Assembly (NCBI GenBank): GCA_034509755.1 | Contig: CM067559.1 | Span: 43,811,032 to 43,875,031, forward strand | Length of the DNA stretch: 64,000 bases | Origin: Anisodus tanguticus | Taxonomy: Eukaryota; Streptophyta; Magnoliopsida; Solanales; Solanaceae | Direction of reading: 5' to 3' | Shown: in pieces, positions 22,847-34,409 of the stretch | How positions within the stretch are numbered: position 1 is the stretch's first letter | Layout: each line of letters opens with the position of its first letter | Made by a program: the position numbers and the translations under genes | Notes under the pieces: model-generated | The model's database searches: none | Told to the model about the DNA's origin: nothing | The model's input: the letters and a program-made list of their open reading frames with translations, nothing else

Positions 22847-22932
22847 GGTAAGTCAGAATACATTAGCACAACTGTTGGAGCTCACAGAGTCATTAGCTGA
22901 CTCTTGCACATAGTATTTTCATCATTCTTACC
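22847..22932 (-). ncRNA. Box C/D snoRNA, copy 7 (18S-type guide)
   Basis: On the minus strand it has a terminal stem GGTAAG/CTTACC, box C ATGATGA (22919-22925) and box D CTGA (22853-22856). The terminal stem differs from the GGCAAG/CTTGCC of other copies on both sides, keeping the pairing. The guide before box D differs from all other copies: its complement AATACATTAGCA matches the 18S rRNA segment AUACAUUAGCA as I remember it, which by the D+5 rule would place methylation on the C. It is the last copy in transcription order. Confidence 0.75.
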
Positions 22933-23024
22933 ATTGACAAGCAAGAAACAAATATAAATCATAATATGCATATACAAGTCAAACAAAAATGACTAAACCA
23001 AAAAATAAAAACACTCATGTATAT

Positions 23025-23116
23025 TGCAAGTCAGAGTATCGGTATGCCTCGATAATTCAGCTCATTGAGGAAGAATTCAACCACTCGTGCATCTAATATT
23101 CTCATCATTCTTGCCA
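23025..23116 (-). ncRNA. Box C/D snoRNA, copy 6 (drifted guide)
   Basis: Box C ATGATGA (23102-23108), box D CTGA (23031-23034) and GCAAG/CTTGC stem are intact. The guide complement reads AGTATCGGTATGCC, so the 25S match seen in other copies is lost at several positions. It may be a new specificity or a decaying copy; target unknown. Confidence 0.7.
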
Positions 23117-23327
23117 TAACTAAATAGTAAAGTCTTTTAGACAAATTCACAAAGTATTGCATCCTGATTTACAGAGCATAGAATTTGTTGCTCGAACTCA
23201 AAAAATGTTGCAGAACAAGAGCATTAAATCCCACAAAAATACCCTTTCTTTGAAAGGAAGCAAATAAGTAAAGCTATGAAGGAAACAAAAAGTGATGGAA
23301 ATACAACAAAGATTCTTGAATTAAGCT

Positions 23328-23418
23328 GGCAGAGTCAGAATATCAATAAGCCTCAGAAGTTTTAGCTCATAGGGAATAATACACCCCTAGCATATCTAAT
23401 AGTCTCATCATTCTTGCC
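23328..23418 (-). ncRNA. Box C/D snoRNA, copy 5 (25S-type guide)
   Basis: Box C ATGATGA (23405-23411) and box D CTGA (23335-23338) are present. The guide complement ATATCAATAAGC matches the 5' part of plant 25S rRNA (recalled), predicting methylation near U44. The 3' side of the stem carries two extra bases (GGCAGAG), so the stem is weaker than in copies 2 and 3. Confidence 0.75.
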
Positions 23419-23702
23419 ATAAATTGTGTTGCAATATATTGTAAATGACGCAAAACCGAAGTTTAGTAAAGAAACTCTTACCACCACGACAAGGAAAAGG
23501 TGAAAACAAATACTCTTATAATTATGAACACTAAATAATGATAGAAGTTTTATCAATAAGCGGTTAGTGTAAAGATTCAACAGGGAGTTCTCCCTTCACA
23601 CAATAGATATTCATCAATCCTATACATGCACAAGACAATTAAAATTAGCAAAAAATGACAAATTACGTCATAAAAACCAAAACAAAAGAGTAAATCATAA
23701 AA

Positions 23703-23788
23703 GCAAGTCAGAATATCAATAAGCCTCAATGTTTGAGCTCATAGAGGAATTCACCTCTCGCACATCTAATATTTTTCATCACTCTTGC
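23703..23788 (-). ncRNA. Box C/D snoRNA, copy 4 (25S-type guide)
   Basis: Box C is GTGATGA (23776-23782, within the RUGAUGA consensus), box D CTGA (23708-23711), with a GCAAG/CTTGC stem. The guide complement ATATCAATAAGC is intact. Spacing of about 370 bases to the next unit. Confidence 0.8.
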
Positions 23789-24070
23789 CATAACAAAGAG
23801 TAAATTTACAAATAAATCTAGAAATATAATGTACACTACACCTCAACTAGAGGTATTCAAATTGTTTTTGGTTCTATAAAAACAAAAAGGGAATGACCCC
23901 AAAAACAATAGGAACTATTTCCTCATTAGTAAATTCCCAAAAGATTGGCACTTCTCTAAATTTCGAAACAACTTAACTTGAATATTCTACTTTAACTTTT
24001 GTGATAAAGTTCTGCAAACACACAAATATTAATGCTATAGCAAAAAATGAGAAGGAAAGTACTTCATTAA

Positions 24071-24159
24071 GGCAAGTCAGAATATCAATAAGCCTCGATG
24101 TTTGAGCTCATAGAGGCATTCACCCCTCACACATCTAATTTGTTTTCATCATTCTTGCC
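24071..24159 (-). ncRNA. Box C/D snoRNA, copy 3 (25S-type guide)
   Basis: The best-preserved copy: six-base terminal stem GGCAAG/CTTGCC, box C ATGATGA (24146-24152), box D CTGA (24077-24080), and a guide whose complement ATATCAATAAGC pairs with the start of 25S rRNA over 12 bases. The internal C'/D' region (CTATGAGCTC) is weakly defined. Confidence 0.85.
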
Positions 24160-24521
24160 ATTACAAAGTAAATTACAAATAAATAAGAAACACAATGTAC
24201 ACACCAACTCGACTAGATCCATTCAAAGTGTTACTGGTTCTATAATACCATATGAGAAAAGTAGAACCAACAAGGGATATGTCCCCAAAAGAAATATGGA
24301 CTATTTCCTCACGAGTAAATTCCAAAAAGATAGCACCTTTGAAAATTTCAAAACAATTTATCTTGAAAAACCTATATTAACCTTAGTGACAAACTTTTGG
24401 AACAACACAAATGTAGTAGCATGTTTGAAATCACATATTTCAAAAGTTTTCATTTACATTCTCAAACATCATGCCTAATCAAACAAGACATTCTAAATTG
24501 AAATGGAAAGTACTTTGTAAT

Positions 24522-24611
24522 GGCAAGTCAGACTATCAATATGCTTCGATATTTTGAGCTCATAGAGGAATTCACCCCTCGCACATCTAATTCATTTTCA
24601 TCATTCTTGCC
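24522..24611 (-). ncRNA. Box C/D snoRNA, copy 2 (damaged guide)
   Basis: Stem GGCAAG/CTTGCC, box C ATGATGA (24598-24604) and box D CTGA (24528-24531) are intact. The guide complement is CTATCAATATGC, two mismatches to the 25S segment kept in copies 1, 3, 4 and 5, so guiding is probably weakened. Confidence 0.75.
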
Positions 24612-24944
24612 ATATCAAAGAGTACATTTACCAAAAAAATAAGAACTTTGAAAACAATATACACCCCCACCTCAACTAGAGCCATTCCTTTGGTTACGTT
24701 ATGATATGGGAAAGATGGAACGAAAAAAGGGATATAACCCAACAAAATAGGCAGTATTTCCTTATTAGTAAGTTCCCAAAAGATGACGCCTTTCTAAAAT
24801 TCAAAACAATTTAATGTAAACATTCAATTTTCACAACAGATTTTATCAACCACATAAATACTATAGTAGCAAATTTCAGATGACAAGTTCCAAATGACTT
24901 CTAATTTTTCTTAAATTATAATTAGATGGAAAATAGTTAACAAA

Positions 24945-25029
24945 GACAAGTCAGAATATCAATAAGCCTCGATGATTAGCTCATAGAGGAATTCACCTCA
25001 CACATCTAGTTTTTTCCATCATTCTTGCC
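24945..25029 (-). ncRNA. Box C/D snoRNA, copy 1 (25S-type guide, altered box C)
   Basis: The first copy in transcription order. Box D CTGA is at 24951-24954 and the guide complement ATATCAATAAGC is intact, but box C is ATGATGG (last base off consensus) and the stem is shortened to about five pairs. Activity is therefore less certain. Confidence 0.7.
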
Positions 25030-25039
25030 AAAACGAAAG

Positions 25040-26392
25040 AATACATTAACTAAAAAACTTGGAATATTATGTATACCCCACCTAAAATAGAGCCATTTAA
25101 AGTGTCTTTGATTCTACAATCCCATAAAATGGGAAAGATAGAACCAAAAAAGGATATGACCCCATAAAAATTAGGCAAGACAAAAAGGAGACTCCCGAAA
25201 GGAAAACCCTAAAGAGAATCTCCAGCATATAACACCCTTTATATGTACATTGTACATAAAAATAGTATGTGTATATACAGTTAATGTAGCGCGGCTATGA
25301 CTCAAAACGCTTCCATGGAGCATAATGGAAGGCGATCTTAAGGGCTGCGCAAAAACAAATCAAATTAATCTACAACAGAAAAACACATTCCTAAAGTAGA
25401 TAAAGAGCAACTGCTTTGCTATGTTGCTCGGATCATCCATAAATCAAAACGTTTAGTGGAATCAAAAATTCTTATATTCAATTATTTTACTAAAAATTCA
25501 AACTTTTTCTTATGTGTTATTGTATACTCACTCTGTACAAATTTACATGACATTTTTCTTTTTAGTCAGTCCCAACAAGAATGATTCATTTTCTTATTTG
25601 ACAACAATTTAACGAGATAATATATAACCACACAAATATATTTGACTTGTTTTACACAGATTCAAAAGTCTTAATTTATTTCTTAAAGTCTGCCCAATCA
25701 AACAACATCACATGAATTGGGACAAGGGACTAAACATTCTAACCTACGTTACTGTCACACAAGCAAATCGACTCTATTTTTCATATTTTATGAAAAGAAA
25801 AGGCACTTGTGAATGGTGATATATCAATTTTAGTAATTAATTTGAAATATTAGGTGCATAATAGGACTGTACCATCCATGAAAATCAAACAGCAAGAATA
25901 ATTACAGCTGACAAAGTTGAATAATGGAAATAAATTTTAGGAATCAAAACAAAGCATGAGAGGAAACAATATATACTCCCTCAGCAACTCAACATTAAAT
26001 TAAAACACAATGTAAACTATTGAATCCCACAAAATCTCAAATTAAGAAAAAATAAAAGCATATTAACCACAATTCATATCAAAGTTTAGTTTTTTTTTTT
26101 TTAAAAAAAGGTGTATAATTTACCAGTCATGATAATCAAGTGCAACAGAAGAAAATTCAGGTGACTAAGTTGAGAATGGTAATCATTATAACATCCTAAT
26201 TTGCATAAGAGGCTGCAGTTATAAACCCATTAAAACTCACATATAAAGAAAAAATTACAAAGAACTAAAACAAAAAGGATACTTTCAATTGAAAATATTA
26301 CATGAAGAATAATTGCAATGGAGATGAAGAAGCTCACTTTGTTTCGACAACTATGGGGGCTGTTCCCCAAATTGTTTAAGTGGAAAATAGAA
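25040..26392 (-). other. Leader region upstream of the snoRNA array
   Basis: About 1.3 kb of AT-rich DNA lies between the promoter at 26.4 kb and the first snoRNA. It contains two diverged copies of a 70-base module (25863-25936 and 26122-26195, sharing ATCAA, CAGCAAGAA-like and TGAC-AAGTTGA text) and a telo-box-like AAACCCTAAAG at 25206. No C/D pair fitting the consensus was seen in these modules. It may be the 5' part of a non-coding snoRNA host transcript. Confidence 0.4.
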
Positions 26393-26502
26393 ATTTATAG
26401 ACTTTTTGTTAGGGTTTTAGCAGAGTTTTTATGGGCCAAGGAGTAATAGAGCCCAAAACCATATACTGAGGCCTAATCATGGGGAATGAAGTTAGTTGGG
26501 CC
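26393..26502 (-). promoter_or_regulatory. Candidate Pol II promoter of the snoRNA array
   Basis: Read on the minus strand the order is TGGGCC-type site II elements (complement of 26497-26502, with GGCCCA at 26433-26438 and TGGGC at 26451-26455), a telo-box AAACCCTA (26410-26417) and TATAAAT (26393-26399). Site II plus telo-box is the known signature of plant ribosomal protein and snoRNA promoters. The direction points at the snoRNA array; nothing else on this strand lies between. Confidence 0.6.
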
Positions 26503-26539
26503 GAACAGATATGTGAAGAAGGTAGAATTGACTTTTTTT

Positions 26540-26985
26540 TTCCGTGGATTTTCTTCATACAGGCTGGTGTTTAATTTTTGCCCCTCAATTCGATGGTCTT
26601 TAATTTTTTCTCCCACTTCTCATTTAATGAAAATTTATGGGTCAAAATATCCTTATTCGTACGTCTACAAAATCAGAGATTCGGGTTCGAACCCTAGCTC
26701 AGTAAAAAAATAATAAACAATTTCTAAAGGTCAAGGTTTCACAAATGTTATTCCTTAAGGCATAACTTCTGTATTTTTAGTTCTGGGTTTGAACCCCAGT
26801 TCGGTCAAAAATAAAATTTGCAAGACAATGCCTTAAGGCATAAGGCATAACTTATGTATAACTGGGTTCGAACCCAAAACCTCAGGGACATTTTCGTCCA
26901 TTTTTTTAGGTGAATGACAAAAATTAAAAACCACCCAAATAGGGACATTTGTGTGAATGATCCGAATTGACACCATGTAATCAAT
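26540..26985. repeat. Degenerate foldback/MITE-like repeat
   Basis: GGCTGGTGTTTAATTTTTGCCCC near 26561 is inverted as CAAAAATTAAAAACCACCC near 26925-26945, the same end type as the hairpin element at 39164-39316. The inside carries three GGTTCGAACCC-like motifs and repeated GCCTTAAGGCATAA words. Confidence 0.45.
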
Positions 26986-28263
26986 TGTCTCATTCCTATT
27001 TGGAACGTATTTAATTGTTAATGTTATTTAGTCAATTTTTGCGAACTTCAAAAACCTCATCTTGTTGCTTCATTTTATTCTTCTTCTTCCGAGCTGGAGT
27101 TAGAAGTTGAGCTCCGTCAAATCCTAACTTCATACTCGAAGGATTGAAGTTTGAAGTTAGATTTTGGCGGAACTCAACTTCAGACCTGTAGGTCTAATTT
27201 GAAAACTTCAAACCAACAATTACAATACTAAATTAATTCTGAGATGATCAAAACTTTAAGAAATTATAAATTTGTCTGTTCTTTAAATAATGACCTAAAC
27301 ACAAATATTTGTGCACTTTTCATATTCAGAAGTAGACCCATAATGATTTTTCATTTATTACATAAACCAAATAAAATTTTCATTTATTACATAAACCAAA
27401 AATTTTATTTCAATTTGTGATAAGTTAGCTTCATTCCACACGGATATACTAATATATACATGATATTATTCACATTTTGAAAATCATACACTTGCTAATA
27501 TTTTGAATAATTTGTTATCGAAGAAGGAAGACAGTCTTTCTCGTTGTAATGCATTTTTTGTTCTTAGCTCTCTTCATCTATATGTGATTGCAGATTTTGC
27601 TTTCAAAACTTGGATAAAGTGCGATCGTTACAGAGGACAATGATTTGTTGGAATATGCTTCATTAAGTTTGATTAATTGTTCAAAGTTGTAATCAGTTCA
27701 TATAGAAATCCAAGAGATGCAAATGTATAACTACAAATTCGGAACAAAGAAGAGTCCCCAACAAAAAAGCATCGTTATTGTGTTATATGGAAATAACTAT
27801 GCATATAAAACAACGATATTCTAGATTTTGCAGTCTGCATTGCAAAACATATGTTATCTAGTTTAGTAAACAATACTTATCAACAATTGGTCATCTAAAA
27901 TATGTATATCTAAAAACGCACCTACGGTACTCCCGAATAACTATTAAGACAATTACTTACATCTCAGGTTTTGATTGCATTATAAATTCCAATTTTAACT
28001 TTTTAAGTTTGACGAAATTAAGCTTTATAACCAACACCCTTTTAAGATAACCAAAAAGCCTAAATTTTTCCAACAATCAACCTACATAAACCAAATTCAA
28101 GAAAACTTCACTATCTTGCAAAGCTGGCCAACTCAAAATGAAAGGGGTTCGAAACCAAAAGTGCTCAGCTACAAAGTATTTCGAAAAATGTAAATAGATA
28201 TTTAAAGGAGCATCCTCGACAACAATATTCTCCAACTTGCAGCATGCGGCAGAAAAGGAGATT
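26986..28263. other. Intergenic region, nothing recognised
   Basis: AT-rich DNA without convincing genes. A short duplication (TTTCATTTATTACATAAACCAAA) lies at about 27350-27400. The last part near 28060-28263 is probably the 3' untranslated region of the S14 gene. Confidence 0.4.
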
Positions 28264-31179
<2,916 letters not shown>

Positions 31180-31225
31180 GGTTTTTTGGTAGTGAGAAAG
31201 CACAGAGATACTCAGCAGCTTGCAA

Positions 31226-31355
31226 AAACCCTAGTTTGTGGTGGAAGCTAAAAAAAATGGCTGCCATTGCTTATATATTAGGGTTTGATGAATGAGCTTT
31301 TTGTGATATGTCGAAAACTCCCCCTGTTGTTTTCCTTTTGACTGTGTGTGGCCCA
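31226..31355 (-). promoter_or_regulatory. Promoter of the S14 gene
   Basis: On the minus strand: TGGGCC (31350-31355), a telo-box TAGGGTTT/AAACCCTA at 31279-31286, a TATATAA stretch at about 31271-31278 and another telo-box at 31226-31233 in the 5' untranslated region. This combination is standard for plant ribosomal protein genes. Confidence 0.75.
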
Positions 31356-31379
31356 TCTAGTTTTCATGATCTGTATAAT

Positions 31380-32212
31380 CCTGCCCCTCGTTTATTGGTA
31401 TGGGTATTTAATGGTATAAGGTTGAAGAATTAAACCTAAATAGGCATCTATCCAGCCGACTAAACTAAAAATAACTCGTGTATATATAATATATGTATAA
31501 TTCATATATAATATGAGTGTACTCTATTTATACCGATTAAGAAAAATAAATTGTGAATTCTGACAACTATTTGTGTAAAGCCCTTTATGGTTTGGTTTCG
31601 TTCGGTTATTAATTAAAAAGAAACCAAACGCAATATTTGATTTGCTACATATATTCGCTTGATTTTAATTTATGAGACATAATTTGAAATTGCATGAATT
31701 TTAAAAAGGAAATGAGATCTTTGAATCTTGTGATTTTAAATATTTCATGGTACCTTTATGTCTATAAAACTTATGAAACTTCTGGTCTTAAATGTACTAT
31801 AACATATGTATGGCTATAAAAACTTATCATTAACGACAAATTTTTGTAATTGTTTTCAAGTACTATATAGTTGTGTCATTTCTTTTTTAGTAGATTAATA
31901 AGACAATGATTTCATATAAATTGAAATGCAGGCAGCACAAATAAAACAAAACCAAATAGAATTTGTGCTTTTGTTTTTGTTTTGTTTGGCGTTTTTCAAG
32001 TTTTTTGTTCTGGTTCAGTCCAGGTGAAATTTGAATTCAATCCATTCAATCTACTTGAGTTAAAGGTAAGCAAGGATCGAGCAAATTGATGATACCATTA
32101 TGTATTATTTATTGAAACATTTATATGTGAGAAATTTCACCGTAAGCCATTACTATTATACATGTTGAATCAAATAACAACTTTACATCTACGTGTGTTT
32201 TTAAACTTATAC
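31380..32212. other. Intergenic region between S14 and the LINE
   Basis: AT-rich, with inverted AAACCAAACG/GTTTGGTTTCG-like words near 31590-31630 and a small foldback near 31936-31990 (ACAAATAAAACAAAAC against GTTTTTGTTTTGTTTG). No gene seen. Confidence 0.35.
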
Positions 32213-32420
32213 AACCTTGATAACTTGATGGTTTGGCTAGAAGGAAACTGCTCTCTGCTCTAGCTCTCTCTCTTAGAAAAAGCCATCTCTCACCAACGGT
32301 AATACATCACATCAACGGTAATATCCTCTGCCCCCATCCTCCCACCTCCCCCCCCCACCCCCCATCCCCCACCCATATCGACACACCACCACCATCACCA
32401 TCATTGACCGCCTACGATGT

Positions 32421-32720
32421 GCCGTCCGCCGACCACCGGCGACCAGGTACGCTACCCTAGCACTTCTATCCTCTGTTTTCTCTCTATTTCTCTTCTTTCC
32501 CCCTTGCTACTCTTTCTCTATCTTTCCACCACCACCGGCGGCCGGAGTTGTATCGTCTCCAGTGACCGACCACTAAGCGCCGACGTTGCGCCGTCCGCCG
32601 ATCTCCGGCGACCAAGTACGCTGCTTGTTTCTTTCTCTTTCTCTTTCCTCTCCCTTGCTACTCTTTCTCTATCTTTCCACCACCACCGGTGGCAGGAGTT
32701 ATATCGTTGCCGGTGACTAT
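32421..32720 (+). repeat. Tandem monomers in the LINE 5' leader
   Basis: A unit of 169 bases is present about twice: GCCGTCCGCCGA at 32421 and 32590, CTTGCTACTCTTTCTCTATC and CACCACCACCGG in each. Repeated promoter monomers in a LINE leader recall those of some mammalian L1 families (analogy only). Confidence 0.75.
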
Positions 32721-33151
32721 CAACCATAACCCCTCACCCCCTCACCACCGACGAACATATATTGTCAGTAAGGACCTTCAGAGACTACCACCACCTCCTG
32801 CGGCCTCCGCCGACGAAGAAAACCAGGTTTCTTCTGGTTTTCAAGCTCAAAAATAGAAACCCTCCAGTGGGTTTCGGGCAGGTTTACATAGTTACGCAAG
32901 TTCCGGCGGTGAACAATAACTTCTGGCAGTGAACAGGAATTTCCGACAGAAAATAGTCATTTGCACATATGAAAGGCGAGTTTTGGGTGGCAAGCAGGTT
33001 AGATACACCTGAAATTGGTACCTCCGGGTGCTCGTATTCATTCTTTGTCCTTACATTCGTAGTTAATTTTTGCTTGTGTTGTTGTATTGTAAATTAACTT
33101 TACATCCTTGTTGTTACTAGTCTTATCCTTAGCTATATCATTCTTGACGTA

Positions 33152-33426
33152 GTGGCAAGACTTGCATCTAGATTCTTGTTAATCTGTGTTTTTTGTTTTC
33201 GCATTGATTTCTAGTTGTTGTATGGTAAATAGCACATTAGTCTATAGCCTCTTTAGTGGCTTTGGCGACTGATGGTAGACTAGGGTCATGTTCTCGGTTA
33301 GAAATCAATGCGAAAACAAAAAACACAGATTAACAAGAATCTAGATGCAAGTATTGCCACATTAGTATATAGCCTCTTTAGTGGCTTTGGCGACTGATGG
33401 TAGACTAGGGTCATGTTCTCGGTTAG
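33152..33426 (+). repeat. Inverted plus direct repeat rearrangement in the LINE
   Basis: A 61-base segment at 33152-33212 recurs inverted at 33300-33360 with one mismatch, and a 69-base segment at 33233-33301 recurs in direct orientation at 33358-33426 with one mismatch. Together they describe a jump to the opposite strand and back. Confidence 0.9.
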
Positions 33427-33450
33427 GGAAGGGGGGGTAAGCGGGGTAAG

Positions 33451-34220
33451 GGAGATGCTAGGCTGAGAATAGGGTCTTGGAACATTGAGACTTTAACAAG
33501 AAAGTCCATAAAGCTAGTTAAGATTCTTAAGAAGATGAGGGTTAATATAGCATGTGTCCAAGAGACCAAATGGGTAGGACATAAGGCTAAGGAGGTGGAC
33601 GGGTATAAGTCATGGTTCTCGGGTAGGTCGGGGCATAGGAATGGGGTAGGCATTTTGGTAGGCAGCGAGCTAGGGGATCAGATAGTAGAGGTTAGGAGGG
33701 TCAACGATAGGATGATGACGATTAAATTGGTAGTTGGAGAGTACACTATGAACATTATTAGTGCTTACGCGCCGCAGGTGGGATTGGACGAGGAATAGAA
33801 TAGGCATTTTTTGGAGGATTTGGACGAGGTGGTAGGAGGGGTACCATGCACTGAGAAGTTATTTATATGAGGGGATTTCAATGGACATATCGGATCACTG
33901 TCGGGGGCTACGATGATGTGCATAGAGGCTTTGGCCTCGGGGACAGGAACGGGGGAGACGTCTCACTTTTGGAGTTCGTTAGAGATTTTGGGTTGGTGAT
34001 AGCCAATTCGAGGTTTCTAAAGAAGGAGGAGCACTTGGTGACTTTCCGTAGTTCGGTGGATAAGACTCAGATAGACTTTTTGCTCCTTAAGAAGGTTGAC
34101 AAAAGTCTTTGTATAGACTGCAAGGTTATTCCGAAAAAAGATCTTACAACCCGGCATAAGCTTTTGGTGATGGATTTGGATATCAAGATAGAAGAAGAAG
34201 AAGAGGGTTGTGGATGACAA
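33451..34220 (+). pseudogene. LINE endonuclease domain, broken
   Basis: It begins RIGSWNIGTLTRKS and continues VNIACVQETKWVG, NGVGILVGSEL and ISAYAPQVGLDEE, then stops at about 33797. A second piece with GDFNGHIG and DFGLVIANSRFLKKEEHLVTF (another frame from about 33867) completes the endonuclease-like fold up to the HKLLVMDLDI block near 34160. These motifs match RTE-clade APE endonucleases, which nick the target DNA. Confidence 0.85.
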
Positions 34221-34409
34221 GTTAAGAATAAAATGGGGGAGTTTGACCATTGCTAGTGCAAATGAGATGGGGGAGAGGTTAATGGCCAAGGGGGCTTGGG
34301 GGAGTAGCGAGAACGTGACCGATATATGAGACAGGACGGCCAGTTGCATTCAGAAGGTAGCTAGAGAAGTGTTAGGGGTCTCGCGGTTTAGCTGTGGTGG
34401 GCATCTAGG

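Larger units (their letters stand above)
22847..25190 (-). repeat. Tandem array of snoRNA-containing units
   Basis: Seven units of about 180-450 bases each hold an 86-92 base snoRNA block plus a linker. From about 23700 to 25190 the linkers are also homologous (shared text such as CTATTTCCTCATTAGTAAAT and a CAACTAGAG-CCATTC motif), so whole units were duplicated. The linkers keep no C or D boxes and are less conserved than the snoRNA blocks. Confidence 0.8.

Noticed and set aside
22847..25029. CRISPR-like array
   Set aside because: The repeats are spaced 180-450 bases apart, are 86-92 bases long and carry C/D boxes in a plant nuclear context; the linkers are homologous rather than unique spacers.
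26660..26880. tRNA genes suggested by GGTTCGAACCC motifs
   Set aside because: Only box B-like words occur; no box A or cloverleaf can be drawn, and the motifs sit in a foldback repeat.
32233..32727. Ser/Pro-rich open frames at 32.2-32.7 kb
   Set aside because: They lie in the CT-rich tandem leader of the LINE and have no domain match.
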